In this document: piece by piece, positions 19,331-30,772 of the stretch
Position numbering within the stretch: position 1 is the stretch's first letter
Layout: every line of letters starts with the position of its first letter
From: Dendrolimus kikuchii
Lineage: Eukaryota; Arthropoda; Insecta; Lepidoptera; Lasiocampidae
NCBI GenBank assembly: GCA_019925095.2
Contig: CM034403.1
Coordinates: 981,001 to 1,045,000, forward strand
Direction of reading: 5' to 3'
Length of the DNA: 64,000 bases
Translations under genes and position numbers: made by a program
Notes under the pieces: generated by a model
What the model saw: the letters and a program-made list of their open reading frames with translations, nothing else
Database searches by the model: none
Told to the model about the DNA's origin: nothing

Positions 19331-22177
19331 AATTTCAAATTTTTCTTTACAATTATCTATGTAGTAATCTCTATTAATTAATTCCTCAGTTTTCAAAATT
19401 CCAAAATGACCCTTTTCATGACATTTTCTTATTATTTCATTCTGCATCTTTTTAGGTACAACAATCAGTTTAGTTCCATCTTTAGCTTTACATAAAACTC
19501 CATTCTCCAGAATAAAATTTTCATATGACTCTTTTTCTAAAATTTTCTTTAATAGTTTTATCTTCAGGTCATCATCTTGAGCTCTCTTCAGACGTGCTGT
19601 AGTTTCGGTAAGTATTAGACTAACAGGATTTCTGCTCAAAGCGTCTACGTGTCTCATTTGGGTTCCAGATCGGTGTTCTATCTTATAGTCAAATTCTTCA
19701 AGAAGGAGTGCCCATCGAGCAACTCTGGGAGGTAAGTCTTTTTTCTGTAACGTCATAGTTAGGGCTGAGCAGTCAGTCACAATTTTAAAGCGGACTCCAA
19801 GTAAGTAAACTCTGAATTTCTTGACAGCTTCTACAATAGCTAAAATTTCTAAGTAGTAACTATGGTATTTCTTCTCAGCAGGAGTAGTCTTTTTGCTCAT
19901 ATAGTGAACAGGGTGTAGCTGATTGTCGTGTGGATTCCTTTGCAATAAAACAGCTCCATATCCGTCTATACTTGCGTCTGTATGTAACTCTGTCTCAAAA
20001 TTAGGGTTGTAAATTCGTAAAACTGGTGAGGAACATAAAATATGTTTCAATTCTTCGAAAGCTCTCTCACACTTTAGATCAAAGTTAAACATAACATTAG
20101 TCTTCAATAATTCTGTTAGTGGCTTTGCTATTATTGAGTAGTTCTTAACAAATTTTCTAAAATAGCCAGTCAGTCCTAAAAATGATCGTAATGATTTGAT
20201 ATTATGAGGCTTTTTAAATTTTGCAACAGCATGTATCTTTTCCTTGGAAGGTCTTATCTGATTATCACGAATTATGTAACCTAAATAATTTATCTCGTTC
20301 TGTAAGAAATGACATTTCGCCCAATTAAATTGTAAGCCAAACTCTTCAGCTTTTCGAAGTACTTTCTCTAGTTTAACAAATCCTTCTTCTTCTGTCCTAG
20401 ATGGTATAATCAAATCATCTAAATAGGCAAGAACAGTGCCCTCTGACATTAAATCTTGAAAGATATCATTGATAAAGCGTTGGAATACAGATGGTGCGGT
20501 GCATAAACCAAACGGCATTTTCTTAAATTCATATTGCCCTTGTGGAGTAACAAATGAAGTGTATTTTTGACTATCCTCGCAGACATCAACATGTAAAAAA
20601 CCATTCTTCAAGTCAAGTGATGTAAATAGTATTGCTTCTTTCAATTTGTCTACTTGATCCTCGATGAGTGGAAGTGGATATCTTTCCTTTATAATCTTCT
20701 TATTTAGCTTTCTAAAATCTATACATAATCTGTAGCTTCCATTTTTCTTTTTCGCTAACACGATAGGGCTTGCATATTCCGATTTACTAGGTTTAATTAC
20801 TTCTTGATCTAACCATCCTTGTATCTGTTTATTAACTATGTCCTTTTCTAGAGGTGACAGCCTTCGTGGAGTCTGGTGTATAGGATCTTCATCAGTAAGT
20901 ATGATTTTCAATTTAACATTTGATTCCTTCTTTCTAGTCTTCAAGTTATTGTAATTATCCAATAAATGTTTAATCTTGTCTTTATATTTCAGCTTCTTGA
21001 TATCATATTTCTCATCAAATTCTTCTTCGTAGTCATTAATTTGTGTAAGGTGTAATATTCTTTTTACAGAGATCCCGTCGGCAGAGAAAATAATTTCAAC
21101 GTCTTTTAATATCGGGTTTCCAAGTATGACATTAACAGGTATTACATCATCGTCGATAACATGCATCAAGGTCTCAAAATGAACGTTGTCTATTTCAACT
21201 TTTGCCATAAAAGATCCCTTCGTGCAAACTTCGTACTCGGCTATTCCTGATAATTTGAGAGTATCTTTAATATTATAATCATTATTCTCGGGAAAATTTT
21301 GTTTGTAATAACTCTCACAAATCAAATTCGCATCGCTTCCAGTATCAATAAAGGTTTTAACTGTAACTCCGTTAATTTTCGCTTCTTTATATGGCTTAAC
21401 AACATCTGTACTAACTTTCTCATCTTGAATTTTCAGTGTCTTATTTGTAGAACTTTGGCATTCTTTTGACTTATGTCCATATCCATTACATTTGAAGCAT
21501 TTTATACCTTTAGTACAAGCTGGTGATTGGTGATCAGTTTCACCACAATTGTAGCATCTTTTGATGGTATGATTTTTACGTCCGGTTGTCATCTGAATAG
21601 GTCTTTGTTGCATCTTGTGTTCTTTAATCTGTGCATATACTTCAAGTTTCTTTCTAAATTGTTTGATATCAGTGGCTCCGTAAAGAATGGCCTTATTTAT
21701 TTCAGAATCACGAATTCCATCAATAACATATTCAATAAGTGCCTCATCTTCTAAATTTCCATGCAACGCCAGTTCTTTCATATGTAAAAAATACTGTTGA
21801 TATGTCTCATCCGGTTTCATTTTGCGTGATGCTAATTTCTTGTGAATGCTAGCACTATTTAATTTCGGACCAAATTCTTCTAATAAAGATTCTTTTAATG
21901 TATCCCATGACGTAATAGAGCCTAGCGATCGTAAAAATAATTTAGCTGTACCTGAAAGCAGTCTCTTCGCGTAAATAAGTTTTTCAAGATTATTCCATTC
22001 CATTAAATTTGCAGTGTCATTAAAATCGGTCAGCCAATTCGTAATAGGGTAGGTATCATCGCCTGTGAACGGTGTCATTGATTTTTCCAAGTCGCTAAAT
22101 GAAATTCGTACTCTGTAACCAGCTTCTGAACAATTACTATCTGAGTCTTCGATATCTTTATTTTTCTTCGGTGGCAT
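19214..22177 (-). pseudogene. gag-pol: gypsy-2 gag-pol (987 codons), integrase truncated
   Basis: ATG at 22177. Gag-like helical region at residues 30-190; two CCHC zinc knuckles at C208-C221 and C227-C240; protease DTGS 278-281; RT with LDL D522 and YLDD 585-588; RNase H from TDAS (D734) through TDCS (D802); integrase zinc motif begins (H920, H924) and is lost after about residue 945. The last about 40 residues are out-of-frame sequence. A single fused gag-pol needs no frameshift. RT and RNase H catalytic residues are intact; integration by its own protein is not possible. Confidence 0.9.
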
Positions 22178-22432
22178 CTTGTATGATTGGTTGTAAGTCT
22201 TTCAGTCGTAAAAAATAACCAATTCATAAAACGTCTTCATAAAAGAAAAATAATAGTCTTTATTCCAAATTCTGGGAAATTTTATGCGCTGGTATCATTA
22301 TGCAAATTAGTGTCGGTAAAACAGCACACAATGACTCGTCTTCAATTTTAATTTCGAGGTTGTTTCGTAATCATCAGATCAAAACTCACGTTAAAACAAT
22401 GCTTCGCAGGATTCTTACATGATCCTGGCATG

Positions 22433-22451
22433 ATCCTGGCACGAGCCCCCA
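22433..22451 (-). promoter_or_regulatory. primer binding site of gypsy-2, tRNA-Pro-like
   Basis: On the minus strand TGGGGGCTCGTGCCAGGAT matches the tRNA-Pro primer site (TGGGGGCTCGTCCGGGAT) exactly for 11 bases and then with changes. It lies between the 5' LTR and gag. Confidence 0.65.
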
Positions 22452-22452
22452 T

Positions 22453-22625
22453 AAAGTTGTGGGTTTTGTTTGAAGAAAAGCAAAACAAACTTCCTTAGAA
22501 CAGTCTTACATCGTTTATTCATAGACTACCTCTTCTCACTATATTTTGACACTGACATTTACAATATCAGGTTTATAAATTTAAAAAAGATAATGTGTGG
22601 CCTGGCTACCGAGTTGGAATGCGTT
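22453..22625 (-). repeat. 5' LTR of gypsy-2
   Basis: The right 123 bp match the 3' LTR remnant. The left limit is set by the primer site. The outer end (ACGCATTCC on the minus strand) lacks the usual TG. Confidence 0.65.
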
Positions 22626-22735
22626 AACGTAGCTTTCAAACAGTAAAAGAATTTTTAAAATCGGTTTAATAGATCTAGAGATTAGCCCCTACAACGTCAT
22701 AAACTTACAAACTACCTCTTTATAATATTAGTATA
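22626..22735 (-). repeat. Helitron-like 5' part
   Basis: On the minus strand it begins TCTATACTAATATTATAAAGAGG, the start shared by Helitron-like copies here, and stops where the gypsy-2 LTR begins. Confidence 0.5.
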
Positions 22736-22865
22736 GACAACAACGTGGATACGTGTTTTGTTTTTTTGATCGGTTTTTTACATATAGTTTCATTTATCAA
22801 ACTTAAAACAGAGAAATCTGGACCGTTTTAATATACGCATGTAATAATCGAGTTCTTTCTTCCAC
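22736..22865. other. unassigned AT-rich DNA
   Basis: No recognised feature. Confidence 0.4.
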
Positions 22866-22946
22866 CTTCGGTGATGCAAATGTCTGTAGGCGATAGTGAC
22901 CACTTTCCATCACATGGGCTGTTTGCCTGTCTGCTGAACTCATGCA
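22866..22946 (+). repeat. family B-related 3' fragment
   Basis: It covers the GATGCAAATGTCTGTAGGCG to CTGTCTGCTGAACTC part of the 3' end but has no poly(A) tail. Diverged. Confidence 0.6.
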
Positions 22947-23084
22947 CCATACCACTAATGTCAAGATTCAACCGATAGCGAGGTAGGTGAATGAATTGTA
23001 AGACATAGGAACCGGCCATAAGTGGACGTCTAGCTGTTTGCCAAATCGGCCAAAAAAACAACACATGTGCATCTCGGGACGCCC

Positions 23085-23190
23085 GATAGAAGTGATAACT
23101 TGCGTGAGAAAAAGGGAAACCAGACAGACTGGCGCCGTAACGCGTTACGTAACGAAGCGATTTACCCTCCCATAAGAAGTTATCACTTCA
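23085..23190 (+). repeat. repeat G, fold-back unit
   Basis: The unit starts AGAAGTGATAACTT and ends AAGTTATCACTTC, giving inverted ends of about 13 bp. Its core (AAACCAGACAGACTGGCGCC) is the core of the 130-bp tandem units at 29562-29950. A small non-autonomous DNA element is possible. Confidence 0.55.
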
Positions 23191-23645
23191 AAAACTAATC
23201 AATCTCTTTCCTGTATTGCCCGCTTACTTTGCCAACTTACACCACAATAATAAAGTTCGTACCTTACCCCCGAAGCAAGTCCTGATTTCCCATGAAATAT
23301 TTCCCTTTTTCGGGGTAACTACCCCCAAGTTAAAAAGGGTGTTACAACATTAATGTTAACCGCTCATTTTTATTAGTCTTTTTATATTTAACATTTTAAC
23401 ATAATGCGTCATTTAAATGTACTTTTAATTTTTACAATGGTTCTAATTTGTTTAACAATTCTTTTTATTGTAGCGATAATTTGTTCTTTAATGCTAACGA
23501 GGGTAGTTTTTGATAAGATTAAATTATGCGGCATTTAATTATACATTCAAACCCTTGTTATGCCTACAGTAAATGTCAAAATACAAAATAAATTTTAAGT
23601 ATATTACAGAATTTTATAACTTTAAACGTAGTACAAATATAATCT
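23191..23645. other. unassigned AT-rich DNA
   Basis: No coding frame or recognised repeat. Confidence 0.4.
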
Positions 23646-23649
23646 TATA

Positions 23650-24146
23650 CTAAAATACTAATATATAAAGCTGAACAGTTTGTTTGGTTGTTTAATGTTT
23701 AAACGCGCTAATCTCAGAAACTACTGATCTGATTTGAAAAATTCTTTCAGTGTTGTATAGCCCATTTATCGAGGAAGGCTATAGGCTATATATCATCACG
23801 TTAAGGCCAATAGGAGACCAACAGAACAGGCCACAGCCAGGTGGTAGGGCATTTGCCCGACTGGACGGCTACCACCCCTGGTCTAAAGTATGTCGCCATA
23901 ACAACCTTGAGTTGTGTTCCGGCATTAGTGACCAGGTTCCAGTGTCCCTTAAGAGAGAGATTTGGTGTTGCAAATGTCCATAGGCGATGGTAACCGCTAT
24001 CCATCAAGTGGGCCGTCTGCCTATCTGCTGAACTCCTGCAATAAAAAAATAAAAAAAATAGGAGCGAAGCAGCAATGTAAAATTTTTCAAAATCGGGGGG
24101 GCTTTGAAAACAAATTCCACGCGGACGGCGTCGCGGGCACAGCTAG
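23650..24146 (+). mobile_element. Helitron-like element carrying a family B insertion
   Basis: The 5' part (ACTAATATATAAAGCTGAAC) and the 3' end (CGCGGACGGCGTCGCG hairpin region, GGCACAGCTAG then T) match 30773-31007. Between them lies a family B copy at about 23817-24058. The sequence AATAGGAG occurs on both sides of that insert. Confidence 0.6.
23826..24058 (+). repeat. family B copy inserted in Helitron
   Basis: 5'-truncated in the CCACAGCCAGGTGG region and ending in an A-rich tail. An 8-bp AATAGGAG target duplication flanks it (about 23810-23817 and 24057-24064). A deletion removes the AGCAGCGCATTTGTAGCACC part near 23957. Confidence 0.75.
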
Positions 24147-24369
24147 TGTATATATACAATGTGAATTATATCTAAATACTAGTATGTGTAAATAAAATCT
24201 ATGTTTTTGGTTTTTTTTCCTGAACTAAAACTAAATTTAAAAAATACAATTAAATACTAAAAATAAACTAAACTATACTAGAAATAAAGTTAATCTTACA
24301 AAATAATATAAATCTGTAATAAGTAAATAAAATATATAATAAAATATAAGTAAAAAATTGATTCCAAAT
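24147..24369. other. A-rich unassigned DNA
   Basis: AT-rich; no recognised feature. Confidence 0.4.
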
Positions 24370-24665
24370 CGCTGATATGTTGCCCTAGATGCAAGCCAGG
24401 CTTTTGGTCACGCGAAACCTTAATTAAACGCGTTGAGAAATCTCGATAGAGTTGATGAGCTCCAGGCCCCGTGGGCCTCAGGGTTTCGACCCGAAAAGCC
24501 AGAAATACCCACTACCAATGGACACATATTTGTAACGTTTCAAGGCCTCCTGGTGTGGGGCAGCAGCCCCGGCTGTCCCGGGTTTGTCTGAAAGATGGAA
24601 TGCCACCAAAGACATTCCGTCTGGTCTCTTACCGTCGACGCGGCACAACTCATTTGGTTCAAGAA
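24370..24665 (-). pseudogene. LINE RT C-terminal fragment
   Basis: The minus strand shows pieces such as KRYKYVSIG, FGSKP and GPRGLELINS, the conserved ETLGPWG-region of LINE proteins also seen at 29345-29470. Stops occur throughout. Confidence 0.45.
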
Positions 24666-24675
24666 TAGCTGATTT

Positions 24676-24983
24676 GTTTTTATTGCTGGAGATCAGCAGA
24701 CAGGCAGACGGCCCACTTGATGGAAAGCGGTTACCATCGCCTATGGACATTTGCAGCACCAAAGTTGCTACAAATGCGCTGCTGCTCACTTAAGACTGGA
24801 ACCTGGTCACTAATACCGGAACACAAATCAAAGTTGTTATTGCGACATGCTTTAGACCCGGGGTGGTAGCCATTCAGTCGGGCAAATGCCCTACCACCTG
24901 GCTGTGGGTTGTTAAGTCGCCTCTTACGACAGGCCGCCCGGCCGCAGGAAATTGTATTCTTTCTCCGTTCCTGCACGGATAAA
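24676..24983 (-). repeat. family B, full-length class
   Basis: 5' end TTATCCGTGCAGG at 24983 on the minus strand, 3' end CTCCAGCAATAAAAAC. A short gap removes the GGGAG before ACTGG. Confidence 0.8.
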
Positions 24984-24984
24984 A

Positions 24985-25160
24985 AGCTGATGCCCCGGCA
25001 GTAAGAAGAGACCGACGGATAATGTCATTCTGCCGCCGCTTTTCGCGTACGACAAGCCATGGTGGCCTAACTTATCGACATCTGCCCCCAGACGAATGCA
25101 GGCAGCAATCCTGAATGTAGTGTTACCCAAGAGAGTGCCTAGATTTGCTGAGGGCAGGGC
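24985..25160 (-). pseudogene. coding-like fragment (GNTTFRIAACIRLGADV...)
   Basis: The minus strand reads GNTTFRIAACIRLGADVD, then KLGHHGLSYAKSGGRM. Similar RIRLG...HGLSC.KS.GR sequences are common in invertebrate retroelement polyproteins, as I recall them, but I cannot name the family. The frame breaks after GRM. Confidence 0.35.
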
Positions 25161-25580
25161 TGTGAGCCACTAATATAGACACTTGAAGACACTTAGATTG
25201 TATGGTTTAGGAAAAACAGACGACGGTAAAGAGTTCCACTCTTCAGCGGTGCGTATGGTAAAAGTGGAAGTATAGCGTTTCGTCCGCTTTGCTGGTATTT
25301 TCACCATAAATCGGTGGCGTGAGCTCGTGCGTCTGCTTGTCCGATGGTAAATAGGTGAGGGAGGAATTAATTCTTGTAATTCTGTGGCACACACACCGAT
25401 GTATATCCTATAGAATACCGACAAACTAACGATTTTGCGTCGGTGATCTAGGCTCTGAAGCCTCTCGTCGTACAATCGGTTATCGCCTATCAGTTTCCTA
25501 GCTCTTTTCTCAGTCCACTCCAGTGTCTGGAGCTGGTATTTGGGTAAGCCATCCCAAATATCCCTCTCGACTCCATCTGT
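25160..25580 (-). pseudogene. jockey/CR1-like LINE RT C-terminal fragment
   Basis: The minus strand encodes WDGLPKYQLQTLEWTEKRAR, YDERLQSLDHRRKIVSLSV, RHRFMVKIPAKRTKRYTS and EEWNSLPSSVFP in one open frame over about 130 codons, then ends at KCLY. No catalytic RT motif is included. Family A follows on the right. Confidence 0.75.
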
Positions 25581-25589
25581 GGAGTGACG

Positions 25590-25963
25590 CTCGCGTTCGT
25601 AATACCGAAGTAAGACAGAGAGTTGGTCTGAAAGAGCGTATCGGGGTGAAGGTAAGGAAAGGAATGCTCCGATGGTTCGGGCATATAGAAAGAATGCATG
25701 ATGAAAGAATGACTAAACAGATATACAATGCAAAAGTGCATGGATGCAGAAGTTGTGGAAGGCCACGACACACCTTCCATGATCAAATTGATCGTGTACT
25801 AGCGGAGGGTGATGTCAGGAGCCTTAAGAACAGACGAGTGTGCATGACAAGAGTTATGAATGTCAAAGAAGCAAGTGAGGTGTGTAAGAATGGGCCTAAA
25901 TGGCGCTCTGTTGCTCGTGCCTACCCCGCAAGGGAACTGGCGTGAAGTTATGTATGTATGTAT
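25590..25963 (+). repeat. family A LINE 3' part
   Basis: The copy begins CGCGTTCGTAATACCG and keeps an open frame (VRNTEVRQRVGLKERIG to ARELA) into a TATG tail. It lies between a minus-strand and a plus-strand LINE fragment. Confidence 0.8.
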
Positions 25964-26406
25964 GACGCCATCCAGCGTCGCGCCGTTCGTATAGTCGATG
26001 ATCCCATACTAACAGGCGATTTAGAATCGTTTAGCCTCCGAAGAGACTTTGCGTCCCTCTGCGTATTCTACCGCCTGTACAACGGAGAGTGTTCCGAGGA
26101 ACTCTTTGATCTGGTGCCAACGTCTCATTTTTACAACCGCACCGCTCGCCATCGACGGGATGTACACCCGTTCTCCAGAAAGTCTCCGGTTCTCTAGAAA
26201 GTTTATTCCGTGTACAACAATGTTCTGGAGAGAACTTCCCGCCGAGGTTTTCCCTCTCTGCTACGACACGGGGTCGTTTAAGAAGGGCGTTATGAAGCCG
26301 GCAACGCGTTGGCACCTCCCATGGTGTTGCAAACGGCCTTAGCCGACGGTAACTACCTTCCATCAAGTGGGCTGTCCGCCTGCTTGCCTGCTTCAGGCAA
26401 AAAAAG
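25964..26406 (+). pseudogene. CR1/jockey-like LINE 3' end
   Basis: The plus strand reads DAIQRRAVRIVDDPIL, RRDFASLCVFYRLYNGECS, then after a frame change near 26170-26195 RFSRKFIPCTTMFWRELPAE and FKKGVMKPATRW before a stop. The 3' UTR ends with CTTCAGGCAAAAAAAG. A genuine LINE end with tail. Confidence 0.75.
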
Positions 26407-26888
26407 ATGAGCGCGGTACTCAATGCAACACCGTCCTTGTGCATGGTAACGTAATGTATTTCTTCGTGAATTACATTGGCAGCATCAAAAGACGTATTCA
26501 TAGCGGCATCTTTTCGGTAATATCCGTCTATACTATCGAGGTCGAAACGAGGTCATTTGTGGGGATAAAAATAATCCTAAGTGTTGGTCCGGTCGAGTTT
26601 CATTAGAATGCGTTCAGTACTTTCCATAAAATACACTAGCAAACAAACAGATAAAATTCGAAAAATTGCATTTTTGAATCTCCGGGTCCAGATTATCTCT
26701 CTCTTGACTTTTTTTCTTTTTTAACTTCATTATACAAACTTTACCACAATATAATAAATCTATTATTATATTATAAATTTAAGAATAATAATTTTTTACT
26801 TCTATGTCTTAGAAAAACTTTGAAAAATATTTTTTTAAATGTCGCTGAAATTAAGTGTTGTTACAACTTCGCCAAAATTCCACGAAAC
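26407..26888. other. unassigned AT-rich DNA
   Basis: No recognised feature. Confidence 0.4.
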
Positions 26889-27322
26889 ACACCGGCCTGC
26901 CATAAAGTAGGGTTTTATTACCCTCCGCATTTAGAGTTCTTTTGTGTTTAAAATTTGCAATTAGACAATAGCCTATTGTTATTGTACTTGTTTATAGTCG
27001 TCGAAGCTTGCCAGGTGTGCGGGATTAACTCGGCGAACGCGATCCTTTGTTCCATTATACAGTTTAGTATAAAACAATGCCCGAATGGAGGGGTGGGGCA
27101 GTCAAGCGTCGCCTACGATGCCAGTAAGACGTGTGTAGTACTTTCATCTAGCGATATAGTGACGGACTTTTCACGTGTAAATAAATCGTGCAGTTTATAC
27201 AGTGTGAACTGGTTGCATCCAGTTTCGTTTGTACTTGTTTTATACGTGTTTGTACAGGTATAATAAACTCTATAGTAATTCCAACGGCATTTATTTTAAT
27301 TCGAGTCCTGTAGCTCGTAACA
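26889..27322 (+). repeat. family C solo LTR, 5' end lost
   Basis: It includes the TATA-like AGTATAAAACAATG (about 27066-27080), a downstream ATAATAAACTC signal and the terminal CTCGTAACA at 27322. The first 20-30 bp of the LTR are absent. Confidence 0.7.
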
Positions 27323-27906
27323 GTATTATTGACCCTTAAACATAACCCTAAAATGCTCCATATTTTAAACAATTTTTAACCTCAAAACTCTATGTAACAA
27401 CTTTTCAATACTTCAGTATAATTCTTCATGATACGAAAGGACATTTTAAGTAATTAAATATTCAAACTTAATTAAAACTTAGTGTCGAAGTGAAACTCAT
27501 TTAAACAATTAACAGACCGGTAGTTAATGAGAAAATATGTTATTATCAAGAGACTGTAGTTTTCAACTTGTGTACCGTAAAATGGTTTTTGTACGAAATA
27601 AATTTTAAATTAAAAAAATAATTAAAAACAAGCTTTTATTTGAATTACTTTAAAAACGACCAATTAAATTAAATTTATTAGCATCTAAGTAAGTAGGGTG
27701 TACAAATGGCGTCCCAAAGGAAACTCGTGGCCGGAGTAGGATTCGCTTCGGTCATATCATCCGTATCATTGATGATAGTACATTAATGCCATCTCTTTGT
27801 GTAGAATTAATTAATCTTTAAAGTATATTAAACCTATAATTTTATTACATTGTACAATTACATACATTAAAAGCTTGTTGCGGTATTGTTCTTTGTCAAA
27901 AGATGT
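27323..27906. other. unassigned AT-rich DNA
   Basis: A less AT-rich patch at 27700-27780 was not recognised. No coding frame. Confidence 0.4.
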
Positions 27907-28350
27907 TGTAACGAATCCGGGACTCGAATTAAAAATGCCGTTGGAATTACTATGGAATTTATTAGAACTATACAATCACGTATAGCACAGCTACAAATAT
28001 AACTGAACACAACAATAACACGCGCAAAGTCCGTCACTAAATAGCTTACCGAATGTAGTACACACGTCTTGCTCGTATCGTAATCGTCGCTTGACTGCTT
28101 CACCCCTCCGTTCGGGTATTGTTTTATACAAATACAATATGTCTACCTGCCAAGCGTCGACGCAATTTCCTAGAAAACCTAATCCGCACACCTACTTAAT
28201 TATTCCTGCGAACGGCCATAAACTAGTACAATACACAATATACTGTTTTTCTAAGTAAACAAAAGAAGTACAAATGCGGGAAGGTAATAAACTGTGCTTT
28301 ATGGCAGGCAGGTGTGCATTCACTTTTGTCGGTGTTGTGGTCGTTGAAGA
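27907..28350 (-). repeat. family C solo LTR
   Basis: Reverse orientation; the 3' terminus is modified (TGTAACGAATCCGGGACTCG on the plus strand) and the 5' end near 28350 is diverged. Its TATA-like region is at about 28110-28125. Confidence 0.7.
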
Positions 28351-29110
28351 GAGCTATAATTATCTTAAATATAAATATCCTGCTTTTTGAGTTATTTCAA
28401 ATAAATAAAGTCAATAAACACAACAATGGATATTTCTACGTGTATTCCTCTCAATAATTTTCACTCGACAAAAAACAGTTTGACATAAAAAGTAAAATCA
28501 CATTCAAAATTATATTCTATGAGAAAAATAGGTTTTAAACTAATGAGTCTGCAACAGTCGGCATGTAACAATATCTTGAAGCGAACTTTTGTAATACATA
28601 TTTAATTAATTGGTATTAAAAAATATTTTTAAAAACAAAAAAAAATGATTTAATTTTTTTTTTAATGTCAATTTATTTAATCATTTTCGCTGGGCATATA
28701 TTATTTTCCCCTTTTCCTATATGATCTTCAAATCTCAAAGGATTTTGGGTTATAAAAAAAATTAAATTAGTACTCACCTGCAGCTGGTGACAGTTTCGTG
28801 ACGACCCCCCACCGTGACTTCCACTGTAACAAACAGATAAAACACCATGAGCACTATAAAAGGACAATTAATCGGAATTTAAAAAAATCGTGCGTCTCGG
28901 AACGCCCAACAGAAGTGATAACTGAAACTAATCTAGGTTGAACTATTTAATATTGAAATTGTTTAACTTCAGAAAAACTTAGGTTATTACTTAAATTTTA
29001 TGTATATTAATATGCTATTGTAAGGAAAGATTATTTATTAATAAATCTTTTATAGATTATAAAATATATTTTACTCTTGTTACAATTCTTGATTTTTTTA
29101 TATAATTTAA
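28351..29110. other. unassigned AT-rich DNA
   Basis: A fragment at 28888-28925 (TGCGTCTCGGAACGCCC, AGAAGTGATAACT) matches the left flank of repeat G at 23070-23100. Nothing else was recognised. Confidence 0.4.
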
Positions 29111-29174
29111 TATATTTGTATTTATTAAATTACATATAATCGAATACAATGCAAGAATACTTAACTTATTTGTA

Positions 29175-29505
29175 TTGTATTCTACTCATAGTCACTCAAG
29201 ACTATAAGTAGAATACTGAGCCTAGATCACCGTCTTCTATGGGTAAGGTGCCCAGAAGGCTGGCTACGTTTCCTCGCTGGATCGCCATACTGATCCGTTG
29301 GCTGAGGTAAGCACCAGCCCTCTGATCACCTGAAGAGTCAATGAGTCGTTTCGATAAATTTTGTTAGAGGCTCAAGGCCTCAGGACCCCACGGTCCAAGT
29401 GTCTCGACAGCAAACGGCACAAACATATAACTCTCACTGAGGGTTGCATATTTGCGCCGCTTGAGTGATTCGGCTGTTTCCGCCGCTGAAACGGCTGATC
29501 TAGAA
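29175..29505 (-). pseudogene. LINE RT C-terminal region with intact stop
   Basis: The minus strand reads [68 protein letters not shown] and ends DLGSVFYL stop. This is a conserved C-terminus of a LINE type whose shorter tails are at 4120, 14825 and 60285. One stop interrupts the frame after LSL. Confidence 0.65.
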
Positions 29506-29561
29506 TATGTACATATTTCTTGAATATGTACATTAGAAGAAATACGGCTAGCGCTGTGGGC

Positions 29562-29950
29562 TAGAGTGAGAGAGTAGGAGCCTGCCTACTGCTGCCGTAT
29601 GCGTGAGAGAAAGGGAAGCCAGACAGACTGGCGCCGTAACGGGTTATGTAACGAAGCGGTTTACCCTCCCATAAGAAGTGATCACTTCAATTAGAGTGAA
29701 AGAGGAGGAGCCTGCCTACCGCTGCCGTATGCGTGAGAGAAAGGGAAGCCAGACAGACTGGCACCGTAAAGCGTTACGTAACGAAGTAGTTTACCCTCCC
29801 ATAAGAAGTGATCACTTAAATTAGATTGAGAGAGGAGGAGCCTGCCTACCGCTGCCGTATGCGTGAGAGTAAGGGAAGCCAGACAGACTGGCACCGTAAA
29901 GCGTTACGTAACGAAGTAGTTTACCCTCCCATAAGAAGTTCTCACTTCAA
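29562..29950 (+). repeat. 130-bp tandem repeat, three units (repeat G array)
   Basis: Units start at 29562, 29692 and 29822, each with GAGGAGCCTGCCTAC-like starts, a GTAACGAAG core and an AAGTGATCACTT-like end. Units 2 and 3 are closest to each other. Each unit contains the core of the single copy at 23085-23190. Confidence 0.9.
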
Positions 29951-30194
29951 AAAGAACTCATATCGTTTTAATTTTGCTTAGTATATCAAATTGTCTACAT
30001 ATTGATGCATGAAACTTCATTACTATTATAACCTTAAGCTAAAAGTACAGTAAAACAGCAATAAAATACACGCGGCGGAATAGAAGTTATTTACCTTTCA
30101 GCAATAAAATTTTTATTACATCCGCTTTAGCACCTTCTTACTATTTCATGGGGGTAAAATTTTATGTTTACAAAAATGTTCCTTCTTATCATTA
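29951..30194. other. unassigned AT-rich DNA
   Basis: No recognised feature. Confidence 0.4.
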
Positions 30195-30305
30195 TATTAA
30201 TACGCGAAGCAAAAAAAAAAACACAGCAAAAACTTTGTACCGCTTTTTACGAAAATTGCGTGGACGGAAGAGAATGAAATTTTCATTTTGGTTGAAAGAA
30301 AGAAG
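30195..30305 (+). repeat. family D fragment
   Basis: ATTAATACGCGAAGCAAA and AAAATTGCGTGGACGGAAGAG match the family D start seen at 32340, 37435, 54612 and in the 640-bp array. Confidence 0.55.
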
Positions 30306-30344
30306 GAAAATCATTTTATTCAGGAAAAAATTACATTGGTGTAG

Positions 30345-30521
30345 TACATACATACATACATAACTTTACGCCAGTTCCCTTGCGGGGTAGGCACGAACAG
30401 CAGAGCCCCATTTAGGCTTATTCTTACATACCTCACTTCCTTCTTTGACATTCATAACTCTTGTCATGCACACTCGTCTGTTCTTAAGGCTCCTGACATC
30501 ACCTTCTACTAGTACACGATA
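30345..30521 (-). repeat. family A LINE 3' end
   Basis: The (TACA)n tail is at 30345-30361 on the plus strand; the copy ends at ACTAGTACACGATA. Confidence 0.8.
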
Positions 30522-30574
30522 CATTGGTGTAGTGTAGGTATAATTGTTAACAAATTTAAAACTAACAACATAAT

Positions 30575-30690
30575 CTTGTCCTGAAAGTGGCATCAGACTC
30601 AGCATAATGCTGGTCTTTTAAAACCAGCGCTGAGCCCTTAAGGTACTGTCACGGCAGACATTACATCATTGCAAAGCATGAAGAGAATCT
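30575..30690 (-). repeat. LINE tail-like fragment
   Basis: It shares the ACCAGCATTATGCTGAGT and CCAGCGCTGG motifs (minus strand) with 6700-6780. Identity uncertain. Confidence 0.35.
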
Positions 30691-30694
30691 TAAA

Positions 30695-30722
30695 TAATAT
30701 ATATATATATATATATATACAC
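30695..30722 (+). repeat. (AT)n microsatellite
   Basis: Simple dinucleotide run followed by ACACATG. Confidence 0.9.
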
Positions 30723-30772
30723 ACATGTGCATACGTAGTATATACAATAAATAGGGAAAATAATAATAATGA

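Larger units (their letters stand above)
18844..22625 (-). mobile_element. gypsy-2: Ty3/gypsy element with deleted integrase core
   Basis: Gag and pol are fused in one minus-strand frame, flanked by direct repeats and with a tRNA-Pro-like primer site. The integrase catalytic core is missing and the C-terminal remnant is out of frame. The LTR start does not show the usual TG, so the exact outer edges are unsure. Confidence 0.85.

Noticed and set aside
27991..28191. Small host gene
   Set aside because: It lies entirely within a family C LTR in antisense.
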